DNA of 64,000 nt from Macrotrachela quadricornifera (lineage: Eukaryota; Rotifera; Eurotatoria; Philodinida; Philodinidae). This document shows positions 1 to 11,732 of the stretch, piece after piece. The first letter of the stretch is position 1, and every line of letters starts with the position of its first letter. Made by a program: the position numbers and the translations under genes. The stretch spans positions 221,738 through 285,737 of the forward strand of contig JAJEKB010021216.1 of NCBI GenBank assembly GCA_022393335.1. Direction: 5' to 3'. The notes below the pieces were generated by a model. It saw nothing but the letters and a program-made list of their open reading frames with translations. It was not told the DNA's origin and made no database searches.

Positions 1-272
1 ATTAGAGTTGTATGGATTTCATTATTTAGTTTTTCTAATTCATTCCCATTAGCTAAGAAATATATTTCATTTTGAATATTTTGTATTAATTTTTTTTGAG
101 AATTTGTAATTAGATTATCATAATTTGATTCAATTGAAGATTTCGAACATAGAAATACATTGGTATCATTTGTATCAATACCAGATAGAATTGTCTCATT
201 ACTATGTAGGATTCCATCCGTTTTTATATATTCAATCAGTTTGGTATTGATATCGGACAATTGTTGACCCAT
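1..272 (-). CDS. 5' end of an unknown gene, cut by the window edge
   Basis: An open frame starts at ATG 272-270 and runs leftwards to base 1 without a stop, giving 90 codons of the N-terminus. The first residues are MGQQLSD, which fit the N-myristoylation pattern (Gly2, Ser6), so the protein could be membrane-tethered; this is inference from six residues. The rest is hydrophilic, rich in Asn, Ile, Glu and Lys, and helical in character, without a domain I recognise. Codon use is strongly AT-rich, as in the neighbouring genes. It could be a first exon or part of a longer continuous frame. Confidence 0.5.
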   Translation of the reverse strand, partial: MGQQLSDINTKLIEYIKTDGILHSNETILSGIDTNDTNVFLCSKSSIESNYDNLITNSQKKLIQNIQNEIYFLANGNELEKLNNEIHTTL

Positions 273-792
273 TTTTCAACTGATTGAATAGTAAAAGCAA
301 ATATTTATGAATATAGCGAAAATAGTTTATCTAGAAAAACTTTTAGATTAATTTTTAATTCTGGTGATTGTACAAGATAATTAAAATGTTAGATTTCAAA
401 TTAACAAACTTTTCTGATTTAGTCTCGTTATATATACAAATAATATATATCAAATAAATATATTGAAATAGTTCTTGTCTTAAGAATGTATTAGAAAATA
501 TCTCAGTTTTTTTTTCATAAAATACAACAAAATAACAAACCTTCACACTTTATATAGCACATGTACAGGTAAAAATTATTTTAATGTGTACGAGGGTCTT
601 TCTGTTTTCTTTCAATGTACATTACAAATTTCTCTCTCTTTCGTTTGCTTGTTCGTCTTTTTCTTCTTGTGTTTTTTTCATTCCTGCTGTCATATTGAAT
701 TGCTATCTGAAGTACGACAACATAACATAGATGGTTCCAAATTGAATGCAACTCTTCTTGCATCAAGTGCTCTGTGTATAAGGCAATCATAA

Positions 793-1895
793 GTAATAAT
801 ATAATTGGATGAGAATAAAACTGAAAATCATAATTTAATTGTGATCATTTACTAAAAAAACGATTTATTCTGAATAATATAAAAATAATTCGACTCATCT
901 CACAAAAATGCATTGGCTTATCTTTCGTTATTTCAATGACAGTGAAAGAAACCATACATTTGTCTTCTTAGACACTTTGACAATTTTTATAAAGATAAAT
1001 CGATGCAAGATTATATATGAATGGATAGTTAAGCACTTCAGTTAAGTATTATCGATTATTTCTAAAGCTTTTCTCAATAATATATTAATCTAAGTATTGT
1101 TAAGATATATCCTTAAAAGTCGGTTGCAATGATCAGCATATAAGAGATAATAGTACTGAATATTTATTAAAATATAAACATAAACAATGCTTGTCAGTAC
1201 CGTTAATTCATTTTGATTGAGTCCCATCTATTTATCTCTACCATTCGGCTTTTTAAAAATTATTATTAGATATATATGTAGTACTTTTAGTAATCATCAA
1301 TTTTATGCAATCAATTATTCTCTAGAAAAGAAATAATAGACATTAAAAGAATTACTAAATATTATTTAAAAAGACCTTTAACTTGAGAAAATATTAATAA
1401 TTTTGGACTGACTACATAGTTAAAAGTTAGATTTAGTAAAAGATAGACGTATCGATATGAAAACAGTTTCGAAAGGATGAAAAAAAACCCCTAAGGAATT
1501 CTGAAAATCGTAGTGACTATTGGACGTTCGGATGCTTCTATTCTATCGTTTGATTTGAGTGAATTTCTGTCAATTTTTGAATTCTTTTACTCAAATTTAT
1601 CAATCTGTCTATTTCATAACGCAAGAGATTGTGTATTGATCGATGCGTATCTCATTTCTAGATAAATATTTTCAAATTGATGTGTAGTAGAAATATGTGA
1701 CGAAATCCATCATACACTTTGTTTTTACATGTGATATTGATCGAATGATTATATATTCAAAAGATTCAATCTATGTATAAAATAAATCAATTCTTTTATT
1801 AAAAAATCAAAACAAACGAACAATACAACAATCAGAGAAAAAATGTTATTGATGGGAGCGATTTTATTAAATTAATTAATTACAGATACTGTACC
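793..1895. other. AT-rich intergenic DNA, nothing recognised
   Basis: No open frame with protein-like composition on either strand and no clear repeat. It lies downstream of the GPCR gene (1896-2870, minus strand) and presumably holds its 3' flank. Confidence 0.4.
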
Positions 1896-2870
1896 TCATC
1901 GACTCACTGTCATTAGAGGAATAACAGTATTATTATTATTATTGATTCGTCTTCCCTGATTTCTCATATACATCCAAAATCGTCTCAGCTGTTCAATGAA
2001 TGTTTGTCGAAAGAGTTTTGATGCCAAACAATGAACATAAAAGTTGAGACAATAGTTCAGATTGAAAACAGCAGTTATTATAATAATTTGATTGACAGTT
2101 GATGCAGTTACTCCAGTTCGAAGATAAATAGATCGATGAATAGAGTAGCTTAATGTACAAACGGCAAAGCAGATAACACTTGAAACCATCATTAAGAGCA
2201 TTTGTTGTTGGATTTTTTCTCTTCTAGCTGTCGCTACAACTAGAGTTCGTTGTGAACGAACTTTGGAATAGATGCCGATCGTAGTTAGTATCATCAAACA
2301 ACTTGGAATAAAATATGTGATCAATAATTGTAAAATAGACCAAATATTAAAGTAAAACATATTGTAGACAGTGATTGGTGAACGACTTGGTCCACAAGTA
2401 TTACTTTTCAGATCTGTGTAACCAAATTCTGATTGAAGAACATGACATGTTAATAAAATTGAGCATACACATACGACTGCACATGAATAAAAAGCCATTT
2501 TACATGTACATAATCTTCCTTGTTGATGTGGAAAACGTACACGAATGAATCGATCAATTGCAATTAAGACAAGAAGCCAAGCTGATGTGAAAGATGCAAA
2601 ATTGATAATAAATTGTCGAAAACGACAAAATGCTTCATGTTGTACTGTTGGTATTGATAGATATAGCACAATAAAATCACGGATTGTCATTAATTGATAC
2701 ATAAAGTCGGAAAGAGTAAGAAAAATGAAAAGTAATCCAGTCGATGTTTGACGAAGAGTTTTTGATGAATATGTAATTAGACTGAATGTATGTCCAATAA
2801 AACCTATTGAATATACTGCTATATAAGTGTAGGTACCGGCGGCAAGAGCTAATGCACTTGGACTTGACAT
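1896..2870 (-). CDS. Rhodopsin-family G-protein coupled receptor, divergent
   Basis: The 324-residue protein (from the second Met, MSSPSALAL; an upstream Met adds 10 residues) has seven hydrophobic segments with class A GPCR hallmarks. There is a Cys at the top of TM3 (EAFCRFRQF) and a matching Cys in the second extracellular loop (SNTCGPSRS). TM3 ends in AIDRFIRVRFP, a DRF version of the DRY motif. TM7 reads NYCLNFYVHCLASKLFRQTF, with NFYVH in place of NPxxY, followed by the usual basic helix 8. The C-terminal tail carries an Asn run (NNNNN). No intron is seen. This is the look of the large expanded orphan peptide/FMRFamide-receptor-like set of bdelloid rotifers. The ligand cannot be told from sequence. 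It should sit in the plasma membrane and couple to G proteins, although the altered DRY and NPxxY motifs may change coupling. Confidence 0.8.
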   Translation of the reverse strand: MSSPSALALAAGTYTYIAVYSIGFIGHTFSLITYSSKTLRQTSTGLLFIFLTLSDFMYQLMTIRDFIVLYLSIPTVQHEAFCRFRQFIINFASFTSAWLLVLIAIDRFIRVRFPHQQGRLCTCKMAFYSCAVVCVCSILLTCHVLQSEFGYTDLKSNTCGPSRSPITVYNMFYFNIWSILQLLITYFIPSCLMILTTIGIYSKVRSQRTLVVATARREKIQQQMLLMMVSSVICFAVCTLSYSIHRSIYLRTGVTASTVNQIIIITAVFNLNYCLNFYVHCLASKLFRQTFIEQLRRFWMYMRNQGRRINNNNNTVIPLMTVSR

Positions 2871-2922
2871 TTCTTTGTAAGTGATGAAAACGGCAATCAA
2901 TTTGAATTACAAAAAATTTCAA

Positions 2923-4292
2923 CTATTTTACTAAAACTTCTCGTAGTTCCTATAATAAAATAATGTATCTTAGTTATACTTGAATAATGTGAAAAATAAG
3001 TGTGAGTAGTTCACAAAGATTTATATTAAACTTTGACACTTAAAGGAAAGAACTTCTTTTAATGAAAAATTTAATGCCAATATCGCATTATGTTTATCTC
3101 ATAATACGCCATATATGAGCTTATCCTAGCATAAAACTTAAGGGAAGAGTTTTATGAGAATAAGTCGGATAAAAGAAAATTGTTTATATTAAAAATTATT
3201 TTATTCGCTGCAAGTAATTTTAATTTAATTTAGGTTCCATTAATTATAGAGGTTATTAAAGTACAATATGTTCTTTTTTGCAGAGGCAAAAAAAAGTAGA
3301 AGTCTAATAAAAAGTTTTCAAATATTAAAGATGAAAATGTCACAAGCTGTAAATAGAAATCTTCTGAAAGGATTAGCTATATTATACTACTGTTATAGAG
3401 TCTGACAATCTTTCTGTGAGAATACAACATACTCAGACTGTTGACCAATATATAGCTTAAAATTTATTATCAATGAATCATAAAATAGTACATCAGATTA
3501 ATAATGACTAAAAGACAAAAATTCTTAAACGTAATTTTTCATTTTGAATAGAATGCAGACCAACTTACAGGATTCAATAAACTGATTTTAATAGCTTAAA
3601 CTATTTTTTTTTCCATGTAACTTTAAATGATAAAAATACTTTAATCTTATTTTCTCAAGATCACCTTAAAAACACTAGAATTTTATACATATCATTTTAA
3701 GGGCATTAGTAAAAGACATTTTCCTCCATTTCCAATGTAGTTTTGACTAATATGCAGTCAATTTTATATAGTTCAAAATAAATCTCACCTTCACTTTCTT
3801 TTCTCGATTTTGGCGGGGAAATAACAAATCAGTACCTAAACATATTAAATTGCTTTTGAGTCCCATATCATCAAAATCATGAAAAAATCAGCAATTAATC
3901 GCCAAAAACTGGCAATTTTTTGTTTCTTTTTTTAAACAAAATCAAGATTTATCGAAAACGATAAGACTTTGATGAAATCGATAGGTGACGTCAGAAAGTC
4001 TATCGTAGAGTCTCTTCGAATTCATTTTCTTCACGTTTTTTCTTCCAGAAAAGAATCAACTAGACAGATAACAATAATAATCGATAGAAAAGGAAAGAAT
4101 AACAGAGTCAAAAAGCTTAACTATAGTGCAAATAGAGCTATCGATACAATGACACGAAAAGACGAGTAATATCATGTGAGTTCCCATAATATTACCAATG
4201 TGAACATTTAAGCGAAAATCGACGATTTATCGTGATAAAATCTCACAATTATTCGTCAAAAATGCCGCGAATTTGATGACATGGGATTCTAT
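2923..4292. other. Non-coding AT-rich stretch
   Basis: Only short open frames lacking protein-like composition are present. I see no RNA gene or clear repeat here. It ends at the target-site duplication of the hAT-type MITE at 4301. Confidence 0.4.
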
Positions 4293-4300
4293 TAATACAT

Positions 4301-4750
4301 CAGAGATGTCCATCGCGGCTGAGAGTCTGGCGCTGCCGCGCCGCCACGATAATCAACAAAAAGCTACCGCGCCGCTGCCGCGACGCGGCGTTAAAAAAGC
4401 TTACCGCTGCCGCGCCGCGCCGCGACGTGACACTAAAAAAGCTTGCCGCTGCCGCGATGGTATTTTTAAAAATCTCTCGATTTTCAAGGCTGTGACTGGT
4501 TTAAACTAGAGCTACTGTCGCTAATCGCGCAGGTTCGTCAAGTCTTATAGTGCAGCAGACATCAATGTCAAGATTATCTGTAAATTCATGAGTTTTTCAA
4601 ATTTTTTTCTAAAAAACCTGCCGCTACCGCGCCGCTGCCGCGCCGCGACGGTTTTTGTAAAAACTCTGCCGCTGCCGCTGCCGCGACCGCCACGGCGGCA
4701 GCGGCGCGGCAGCGGTAGCGGCAGCGGCAGCGCCGCGATGGACATCTCTG
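4301..4750. mobile_element. hAT-type MITE with GC-rich subterminal repeats
   Basis: The unit starts CAGAGATGTCCATCGCGGC and ends with its exact inverse (19-bp terminal inverted repeat). Flanks are TAATACAT (4293-4300) and TAATACAC (4751-4758), an 8-bp target-site duplication with one mismatch. CAGAG termini with an 8-bp duplication are the signature of hAT elements. Inside each end are runs of CCGC/GCTGCCGCGCC-type repeats (about 4320-4455 and 4617-4738), in sharp contrast to the AT-rich surroundings. The middle (about 4456-4615) is ordinary AT-rich sequence. There is no transposase frame, so it would have to be moved in trans. The open frames that cross it are by-products of the GC repeats. 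Confidence 0.85.
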
Positions 4751-4758
4751 TAATACAC

Positions 4759-6881
4759 TAATGTATTAATTAATACTAATGCTACTTGGATTTGACCACA
4801 AGTTTTGTCACTATAAATAGATATATAATGATAAAAAGACATTTTCGACTTTATTTTAACAATTATGTTTTACTAGGTACGGTGAATACGGCAGATGCAA
4901 TACTATATTGCTGTCTTTTCCTTTCAAATAATTAAAAACATTGGGTGAATAAAAAGTTAACGACGATCACTAAGCAATTTTATGCCTTTTGAACATGATA
5001 ACCCTATTTCATTACCAAAGAGCGTCAGACATTTTTCAATATAATACTTGTGTCCTACAGGCTTGCCTTCATCTATACTACAGTACTGTGAAAAATTATA
5101 GAATCACTATACTACACCTAAGTTTTAGCTTATTCCCTACTAACTTAAATTGCTGAACAAAACAGAAACTCTACTAGTATATGTGTTCGAATAAAATCAA
5201 TTAGGGGTGTTTTAAATCTTGCGTATTTATATACAGGTTGTGGATTTTTTATATGAAAACTGTAAAATCCGATCAAGTATTTATAATATTTATACCAGTT
5301 TTATATGCCCCATTTTATATTGTGACACTATATTTACCAAATAAGAAAAATGCCTCTAAGATTTAGTAAATATAGTAGTGCTACAAAATGAGTGGAAGGA
5401 ATAAAACTGATTATACTTGATACGATCGAATTTGAAGATTTCATTATCGAAAATTTACAATCTTTATGTAAATAGACATGATTTGGTGCACCACTAAAAC
5501 AAGTTACAGAATATCCCATAAGCTGTAGTAGATTTCTTTAAATCTAATTTTTGATAATAATGAATACAAATCAGACTTGAAACCGGTAAAAAACCGGCCG
5601 ATCAGAATTCTTGACTTTACCAGCGTGAGATCGGTGCATCTTATGCATCAACTAAATAATTATCTCATTGTAGAAACAGTCTTTTACATTAGTCTGACGG
5701 AGATATATACTATCAAAATCATAAATTTTGAAGTTTTCATTAGTAACAGTTTCTATCTTAGTATATCATATTTTAGGCCTCTTCTTAAGGATAAACGAAC
5801 ATTTTTTTCAAAAAAGATTGAACGAAGAGCTCAGAGAAACTAATACTGATCTATATTGAACTATAGTCTGGCTGACTTTTTTCAATATCGATATGATTGA
5901 TTTACAAATCATAAATTAAATATATTTTTTATTTGAAATAATTAGTCAACACAGCCAACGAGTATCTTTACTAACAAAACGGAAGCTACTATAGAGCGGT
6001 AGATGAACTAAGCTAAAAATATAGAATTTTTTACATTAGTTTTCCTGGGCAAGGTTTCCTAATACCTAAGTATTTTCACATTTATATGACGGCAGTTGTT
6101 GACACGGTCTTCTGAATGGAACCTATTTTTCGTGAAATTTTATTATGAAAGCACGAACTGAAAAGTACGAACTATTAAGATTCTGTGAGAGTAAAACTAT
6201 TGCTTAAATCGATATTATCTTCAAATGTTTGATTAGCTTTACATGTACATAAAAAAATTCACTCAGCGAACTTTGAGACTTCTATCCTAGGATAGAAGTG
6301 TTAGCAAGCGTTTAGAGCTAAGACTTCAACAATTCTTGAAAACTTATCAATCAGAAGCTTACAAACTCATACTTTCTCATCAATAAAATAATGAAAACCG
6401 TTAAAAATAAGCAAAACAGGTGAGTTTTAGTGGCTTAAGAAATTGTTTAAAATTGAAAAAAGACGGATGAAGACTGAACCGATTGGTTCGGTTCCAAATC
6501 TGACGCAAATCAAACTCATACTAACACATATCATACAATTTAACATGTGTTTTTACTTTATATATCTTATTTGGATTAAATTATTGTATATACAAAAAAT
6601 TAAATAAATTTAGCATATGTAGAATTAAATTTGTCTTTTTTCCGCATACTTCTGATTTTAGAAACCGAAGCATGATTACTTAGTGATTTTTATACTACAT
6701 GTGCATGATAAGCGCATCATCAACATACATATAAAAGGACAAAACAGAAAAAAACAATTATTGAACAAATGCAATCACTCAATAGCGGTATGTTTATACG
6801 TTTATAATTATTTTTTTTGTTTCATTTATATATATATATTGATGGTTTGCTCGTCCTGCACATGCACTGTTTACTTTTTTT
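4759..6881. other. Intergenic DNA, no gene seen
   Basis: Mixed AT-rich sequence. Short open frames (for example 5577-5843) have no protein-like composition. I found no convincing RNA gene, terminal repeat or exon. Confidence 0.35.
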
Positions 6882-7375
6882 TTTATATACAATGATGTAT
6901 TCCAAATACAATATATGAAATAAAAGTANNNNNNNNNNNNNNNNNNNNNNNNNNNNNNNNNNNNNNNNNNNNNNNNNNNNNNNNNNNNNNNNNNNNNNNN
7001 NNNNNNNNNNNNNNNNNNNNNNNNNNNNNNNNNNNNNNNNNNNNNNNNNNNNNNNNNNNNNNNNNNNNNNNNNNNNNNNNNNNNNNNNNNNNNNNNNNNN
7101 NNNNNNNNNNNNNNNNNNNNNNNNNNNNNNNNNNNNNNNNNNNNNNNNNNNNNNNNNNNNNNNNNNNNNNNNNNNNNNNNNNNNNNNNNNNNNNNNNNNN
7201 NNNNNNNNNNNNNNNNNNNNNNNNNNNNNNNNNNNNNNNNNNNNNNNNNNNNNNNNNNNNNNNNNNNNNNNNNNNNNNNNNNNNNNNNNNNNNNNNNNNN
7301 NNNNNNNNNNNNNNNNNNNNNNNNNNNNTTTATATACAATGATGTATTCCAAATACAATATATGAAATAAAAGTA
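6882..7375. other. Assembly gap (400 N) flanked by the same 47 bp
   Basis: Ns fill 6929-7328, exactly 400. The 47 bases before the gap (6882-6928) are repeated without change right after it (7329-7375). This is what a scaffolder leaves when two overlapping contig ends are joined by a fixed-size gap, so the gap may contain nothing and the repeat may be false. Open frames running through the Ns are not real. Confidence 0.85.
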
Positions 7376-7430
7376 TATGTTAATTTGTATACAGTATCCT
7401 CAAAAATTAGATTTTAATTTTTTTAAAGGT

Positions 7431-7889
7431 GTAGAACGTTATTCACCAGAAGGACTGGCTGATCAGCGTTCGCTTTTGCCTTGAATTGATACTCAATGGA
7501 AATTCGCTTGTCCGATAAGTATCTTTGCTTGTAAAGCTGCTACCTATTCCTATGTATGCAGTTATTCAATTATTGCTAATGGTACAAACAGTTCATCAGA
7601 ATGTGAAGGTCATACATGTCACGGTGAGGAAATATCGTATCTATTTCAATTATTTTAGATGAATTTTACTGATGCTGGTCGATATTTATCTCAAAGTTTG
7701 GGTACCTATTGGACAAATTATGCGAAAAGTAAAGATCCGAATCAACCGATACCGATCCAAATGGTATGACCAAAAGTAATGAATGGTTCAGAAAAGTATT
7801 TATACTTTCAAGATTCACTTCAAATTAAAGACGATTGTGACTTTTGGAATACGCTTAATTTTATAAAGATAGTTGACCTTAATTTTTAA
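7431..7889 (+). pseudogene. Carboxylesterase/cholinesterase-family C-terminal fragment, decayed
   Basis: One reading frame (codons starting at positions divisible by 3) carries the C-terminal part of a type-B carboxylesterase, interrupted by stops at 7482 (TGA), 7656 (TAG) and 7767 (TGA). Recognisable pieces are the stretch YSYVCSYSI, then EGHTCHGEEISYLF, which matches the catalytic-histidine region (HG-E--YLF), then YWTNYAKSKDPNQP, matching the W-NFA--GDPN segment, and finally YLYFQDSL with DDCDFWN near the end. The TGA at 7767 stands where the family has Trp before Pro (WP), a one-base change from TGG. The last stop is TAA 7887. No upstream exons with the nucleophile elbow are found before the assembly gap, so it is a truncated, inactive copy. 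A GT-AG reading of 7624-7658 as an intron is possible but would remove conserved residues. Confidence 0.7.
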
Positions 7890-8967
7890 TTATATCATCA
7901 AAAGTACAATTCCTTTTTTTTAAATAAAACTTAACTGAAAAACTATATCTATATATTCTCAGTTAAAGTGCATTCAAACGTTTTTCTTACAAAAATATCA
8001 TAAAATCTATCATCATATTATAAAATATATATGAAAACAATTTTGATTTTTTTTCTAAATGGAAATGATTCTTTCGGGGCTTTTGAATAAAAAAATTCTA
8101 AGATCTGAGCAGAGAAAGGAGAATAGTTTCTTATGTAGGAATAATCTTGTTTAATATCCATGTTATGGTTGTGTTTTATAATATGTGACAAACTACTGGT
8201 TTAGTACCTGTTGAATATTTCATTAGAAAGTCCTGCAGCTTTATTTCTACTTTGATCCACTTGCTTATTTATAGATTGTTTCAGAAAGTAAAAATCAATC
8301 GAAGTTCAATAGACGCAAAATTTATTTAAAATCTCTGGTATTTATCGATTTTTTTTCTTTATAACATTTGTGACTTATTTCAATGACAAGAAAAGAAAAG
8401 CTCATTGTGTTATTGAAATAATTTCATCCAGTTATGTTTAATTTAAATATTTTCTTGGGTGATGTGAGTCTCTTATATTAGAAAAACTGACAGAAAGTTA
8501 TCCATTGAAATCAAAACGTCAATGAGACAACTCTTCAATTAAACGTTTTATGAAAGAAAAATTTAATATTCAAACTGGACAAAACTTCTGAGCCACCATT
8601 TAGACTCATTCGTCTTTAACCATATATTTCTCTGTCAAAATTTGAAGAAGAATATTACCTCCAAATTATTTGAGCCTCATTTTATGTTTCCATTGTATTT
8701 TGAAATTTATACATACATTAAGCGAACGAATACAAGTTTATAGCATATGCAAGCATATTGAGAATATTGAGAATATAAAGAACTGATTAAGAACAGTTAA
8801 ATGAATCATAAACGGCTTCACTTTATCAAAGCTTCTCTGAAATTATCATAGTTGTTAAAAAGTTGAATATGTGTGAGGATTTACAATCTTTTTTGTAAAA
8901 GGCAAAGAATAATCCTGCGAAATTTTTCATATAATTTGATAGTTTTCGAAAGAAAAGATAAGAAAAG
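7890..8967. other. Intergenic DNA
   Basis: No supported gene. It separates the esterase pseudogene from the 3' end of the convergent FG-GAP gene. The short minus-strand frame 8826-9020 overlaps the end of that gene in another frame and is not credible. Confidence 0.4.
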
Positions 8968-11690
8968 TCATTGATGAGTTGATATATTTGTCTGCAACAG
9001 TCCAAACACGCAACAATCACATAAATTTAGTAAGATACCAGTAGTGCTCAATTGATAATCGGTGATGATAAGATCTAACTGACCATCCTTATTGAGATCT
9101 GCAGAAGCAATTCTAACTGGAACACTACCAGCACACGTCGAAAATGTAGTTTGTGCTAAAAACGTTCCATTACCAATACCAAGCCATAAACCTATATTGT
9201 GTGCGTAACTGTTGCTGACAACAAGATCTAGTTCACCATCATTATTGAAATCATCGATAACAATCGATTTTGGATTACTAAAACCTCCAGTGGAAAATGT
9301 TACTTGTTCTTGAAAAGTATCATCACCATTGCCAAACATTATACCTATATTATTTCTGTTTGAATTGACAATAGCAAGATCCAAATGATTATCGTTGTTA
9401 AACTCGCCAACAGCCACTGAGTATGGATAATGGTAAAGTTCAGCAAAAATTTCTATTGGTTCCTCGAAATATCCACTACCATCGTTAAGTAGTATGAACA
9501 CATGATCTGCTGAATTGTCACCAAGCTGAGTAGTGTCAGTAACAACTAGATCTAGATAACTATCTTCGTTAAAATCACCAACAGCAATTGACAGTATATC
9601 CTGACAAATTCTAGAACAAAATATTATTTGTGTTTCAAATGTTCCATCACCATTTCCAAGCGATATTCCTACACCGTAGGGAAAATAATTGACAACAGCG
9701 AGATCTAAATGATTATCGTTGTTAAAATCCATGGTAACGATTGAGCTCGGCCTAGTGTCGTGTCCAGTAGATAATACTACTCTTGTTGCAACAGCTCCAT
9801 TGCAATTTCCAAGTAGTATAGTTATGCTATCAGAATCATAGTTAGCAAGAACAAGATCTGTGCAATTATCGCTATTGAAATCACTGGCAACAACTGACTT
9901 TGGAAGAACAACTTCACTGGAATAAATCATCTGTGTTTCGAAAGTCCCATTACCAATTCCAAGCAATATACCTACACTATTAGATTGACCATTAACGAAA
10001 ACAATATCTATATGATCATCATTGTTAAAATCAGCAACAGTGATTGATTGTGATCTGTAAAGAACACCAGTCGGATATGAATTGATTAATTGAAACAAAG
10101 GCTGACAACTTGGTACTAAGACAAAGAAAATGATAAAATTTTTCCTTTGACATCATCCATGTCATTGAGATCGCAGCATTTTTGACAATTAATATCGGTT
10201 TTCAAAAAAAAATCGTTGGGTATATGGTGATTTACGATTTCAATTAATTGTGAGATCTTATCGAGATAAAAGCGTCAATTTTGCTGTGATTTGAAGACAT
10301 TAGTAAAGATAAAAATAGTTATGTATTGATAAATGCGTTCTACACGCTCTATCTGTTCTTATTCAACTGAAGAATAGGTAAAATATAATCAAGTATTTTA
10401 AGTTCATCGAAATAGTTATTTTAATTAACTATAACATAATTCTGGACTCTCGTTTTTATATCAGTTCTTTTTATGATGGATCAACAACAACGCATAAATA
10501 GTCAGAAAGATTTTCGGAAAAGAATACCTTTTTGAAAAATTCAATCACACAATGTTTCTTCAGAAGAAAAAGTTTATTTCTATGAAGTCGGAACTAAGTA
10601 CAAAAGCAATTTTAAAAGAATTTCTAGTGTTGTATCAATTAATAAGTTGCACATTGCTAGTAAGAATCTACAATTTATGAAAGTAGACCGTATTCAAATC
10701 TTTTTATTGTAAAAATTTCAAACTTAATATTTCTCATTCTCTGAGATAATCTAAAGAAAATTGTTGGCAATCCAGAAAAATATTTTTTCTATATTCTTTT
10801 TCTAGAGAAAAGGATTTTGAAGATTAGATACATGTGAACTAATTAATATAAACATGAATTTAGGATGATAAAATACTATAAACATCTATGTATTTTCTCA
10901 CTTTTCAATAGAAAATACAGTGACCAAACTATATATATATTCAATTCAAATTGAATATCTTCAATACCGAATGATGATGATATTTAAAATAAAATTGTCA
11001 GATTTAATAAAAATCAGCGTCAATGAAACTCTGCTAGTTTTAATATTAATAATAGATATTTGTTTTGTTGTTGATCATTGATTTGAATATATAGATACAG
11101 TTTAGATAGGAAAAGTTCAATGTTTTTATGAGAATTACACTCATCAGACCAAAGATCATTATAGTATCAGGTTTAATTAATATGGTAAACATCAATAAAA
11201 TCTATTTTCTTCAGATTTTTCTAATTGAAAACATTATAGATAAAATTAAGTGATTCAATTGCAATATACATACCTTCAAAAACAGAAACTGTTGTAGTCG
11301 GAACAATTGCATTAGTTATTATAATCATTGTCGAGTTTGTCGAGGGCACTAATAGAAACACAAAGGAGAATTATGGAAACTCAAAATTTCAGAATTTTTG
11401 AATTTTAAAACAAAAATTGGCATGAGGTTCAAGTTTCTGGATTTCAGTCAATTTTGTAACCTATTGTTGATATTTAGTACTGATATGTAAAAAAATATGT
11501 TTGATTTACAAAAACTATGTCTCTCCATAATACATCTGAAATAGTTTTGAATAATAGGAAAATAATGAAAAAATGTCATACTTGTCAATACAGCGTGATT
11601 GTCTTGTTTCGAATTAAAATAAAGGGGTGTGACAATGATAGAAATAATCATAAATATGAAGAGAATAATACCAAAGATGAAACAACGCAT
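8968..11690 (-). CDS. Membrane-anchored FG-GAP/VCBS-repeat protein, three exons
   Basis: Exons at 11690-11582, 11348-11274 and 10115-8968 join in frame through GT-AG introns of 233 and 1158 bp into a 443-residue protein. Residues 5-21 are a hydrophobic signal-anchor (FIFGIILFIFMIISIIV). Then comes a short Thr/Ser/Pro-rich stalk (encoded by exon 2: NAIVPTTTVSVF) and a Cys-containing linker (VPSCQP). From about residue 75 follow seven FG-GAP/VCBS repeats, each with a calcium-loop motif such as DFNNDNHLDLAVVN and a GIGNGTFE-type segment. Seven blades fit one integrin-alpha-like beta-propeller facing outside the cell. Function is unknown; adhesion or ligand binding is inference. Such proteins are very abundant in bdelloids and their closest relatives are often bacterial. 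The AG 22 nt before the ATG (11713) may be a splice or trans-splice acceptor. The upstream gene ends only 42 bp away on the same strand. Confidence 0.85.
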
Positions 11691-11732
11691 TAATGTGGAG
11701 AACAGCTTTGCCCTAATAAAGACACTAATAAA

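Noticed and set aside
4273..4842. Three Ala/Pro/Arg-rich open frames across the GC-rich block
   Set aside because: They result from CCGC repeats in the ends of the hAT MITE; there is no start context or family, and both strands are open.
6794..7358. Long open frames spanning the first N run
   Set aside because: They consist almost wholly of undetermined residues.
7624..7658. A possible 35-bp intron (GTGAGG...TTTTAG) in the esterase fragment
   Set aside because: It would delete the conserved HGEE--YLF block, and two other stops remain, so a pseudogene is the simpler reading.
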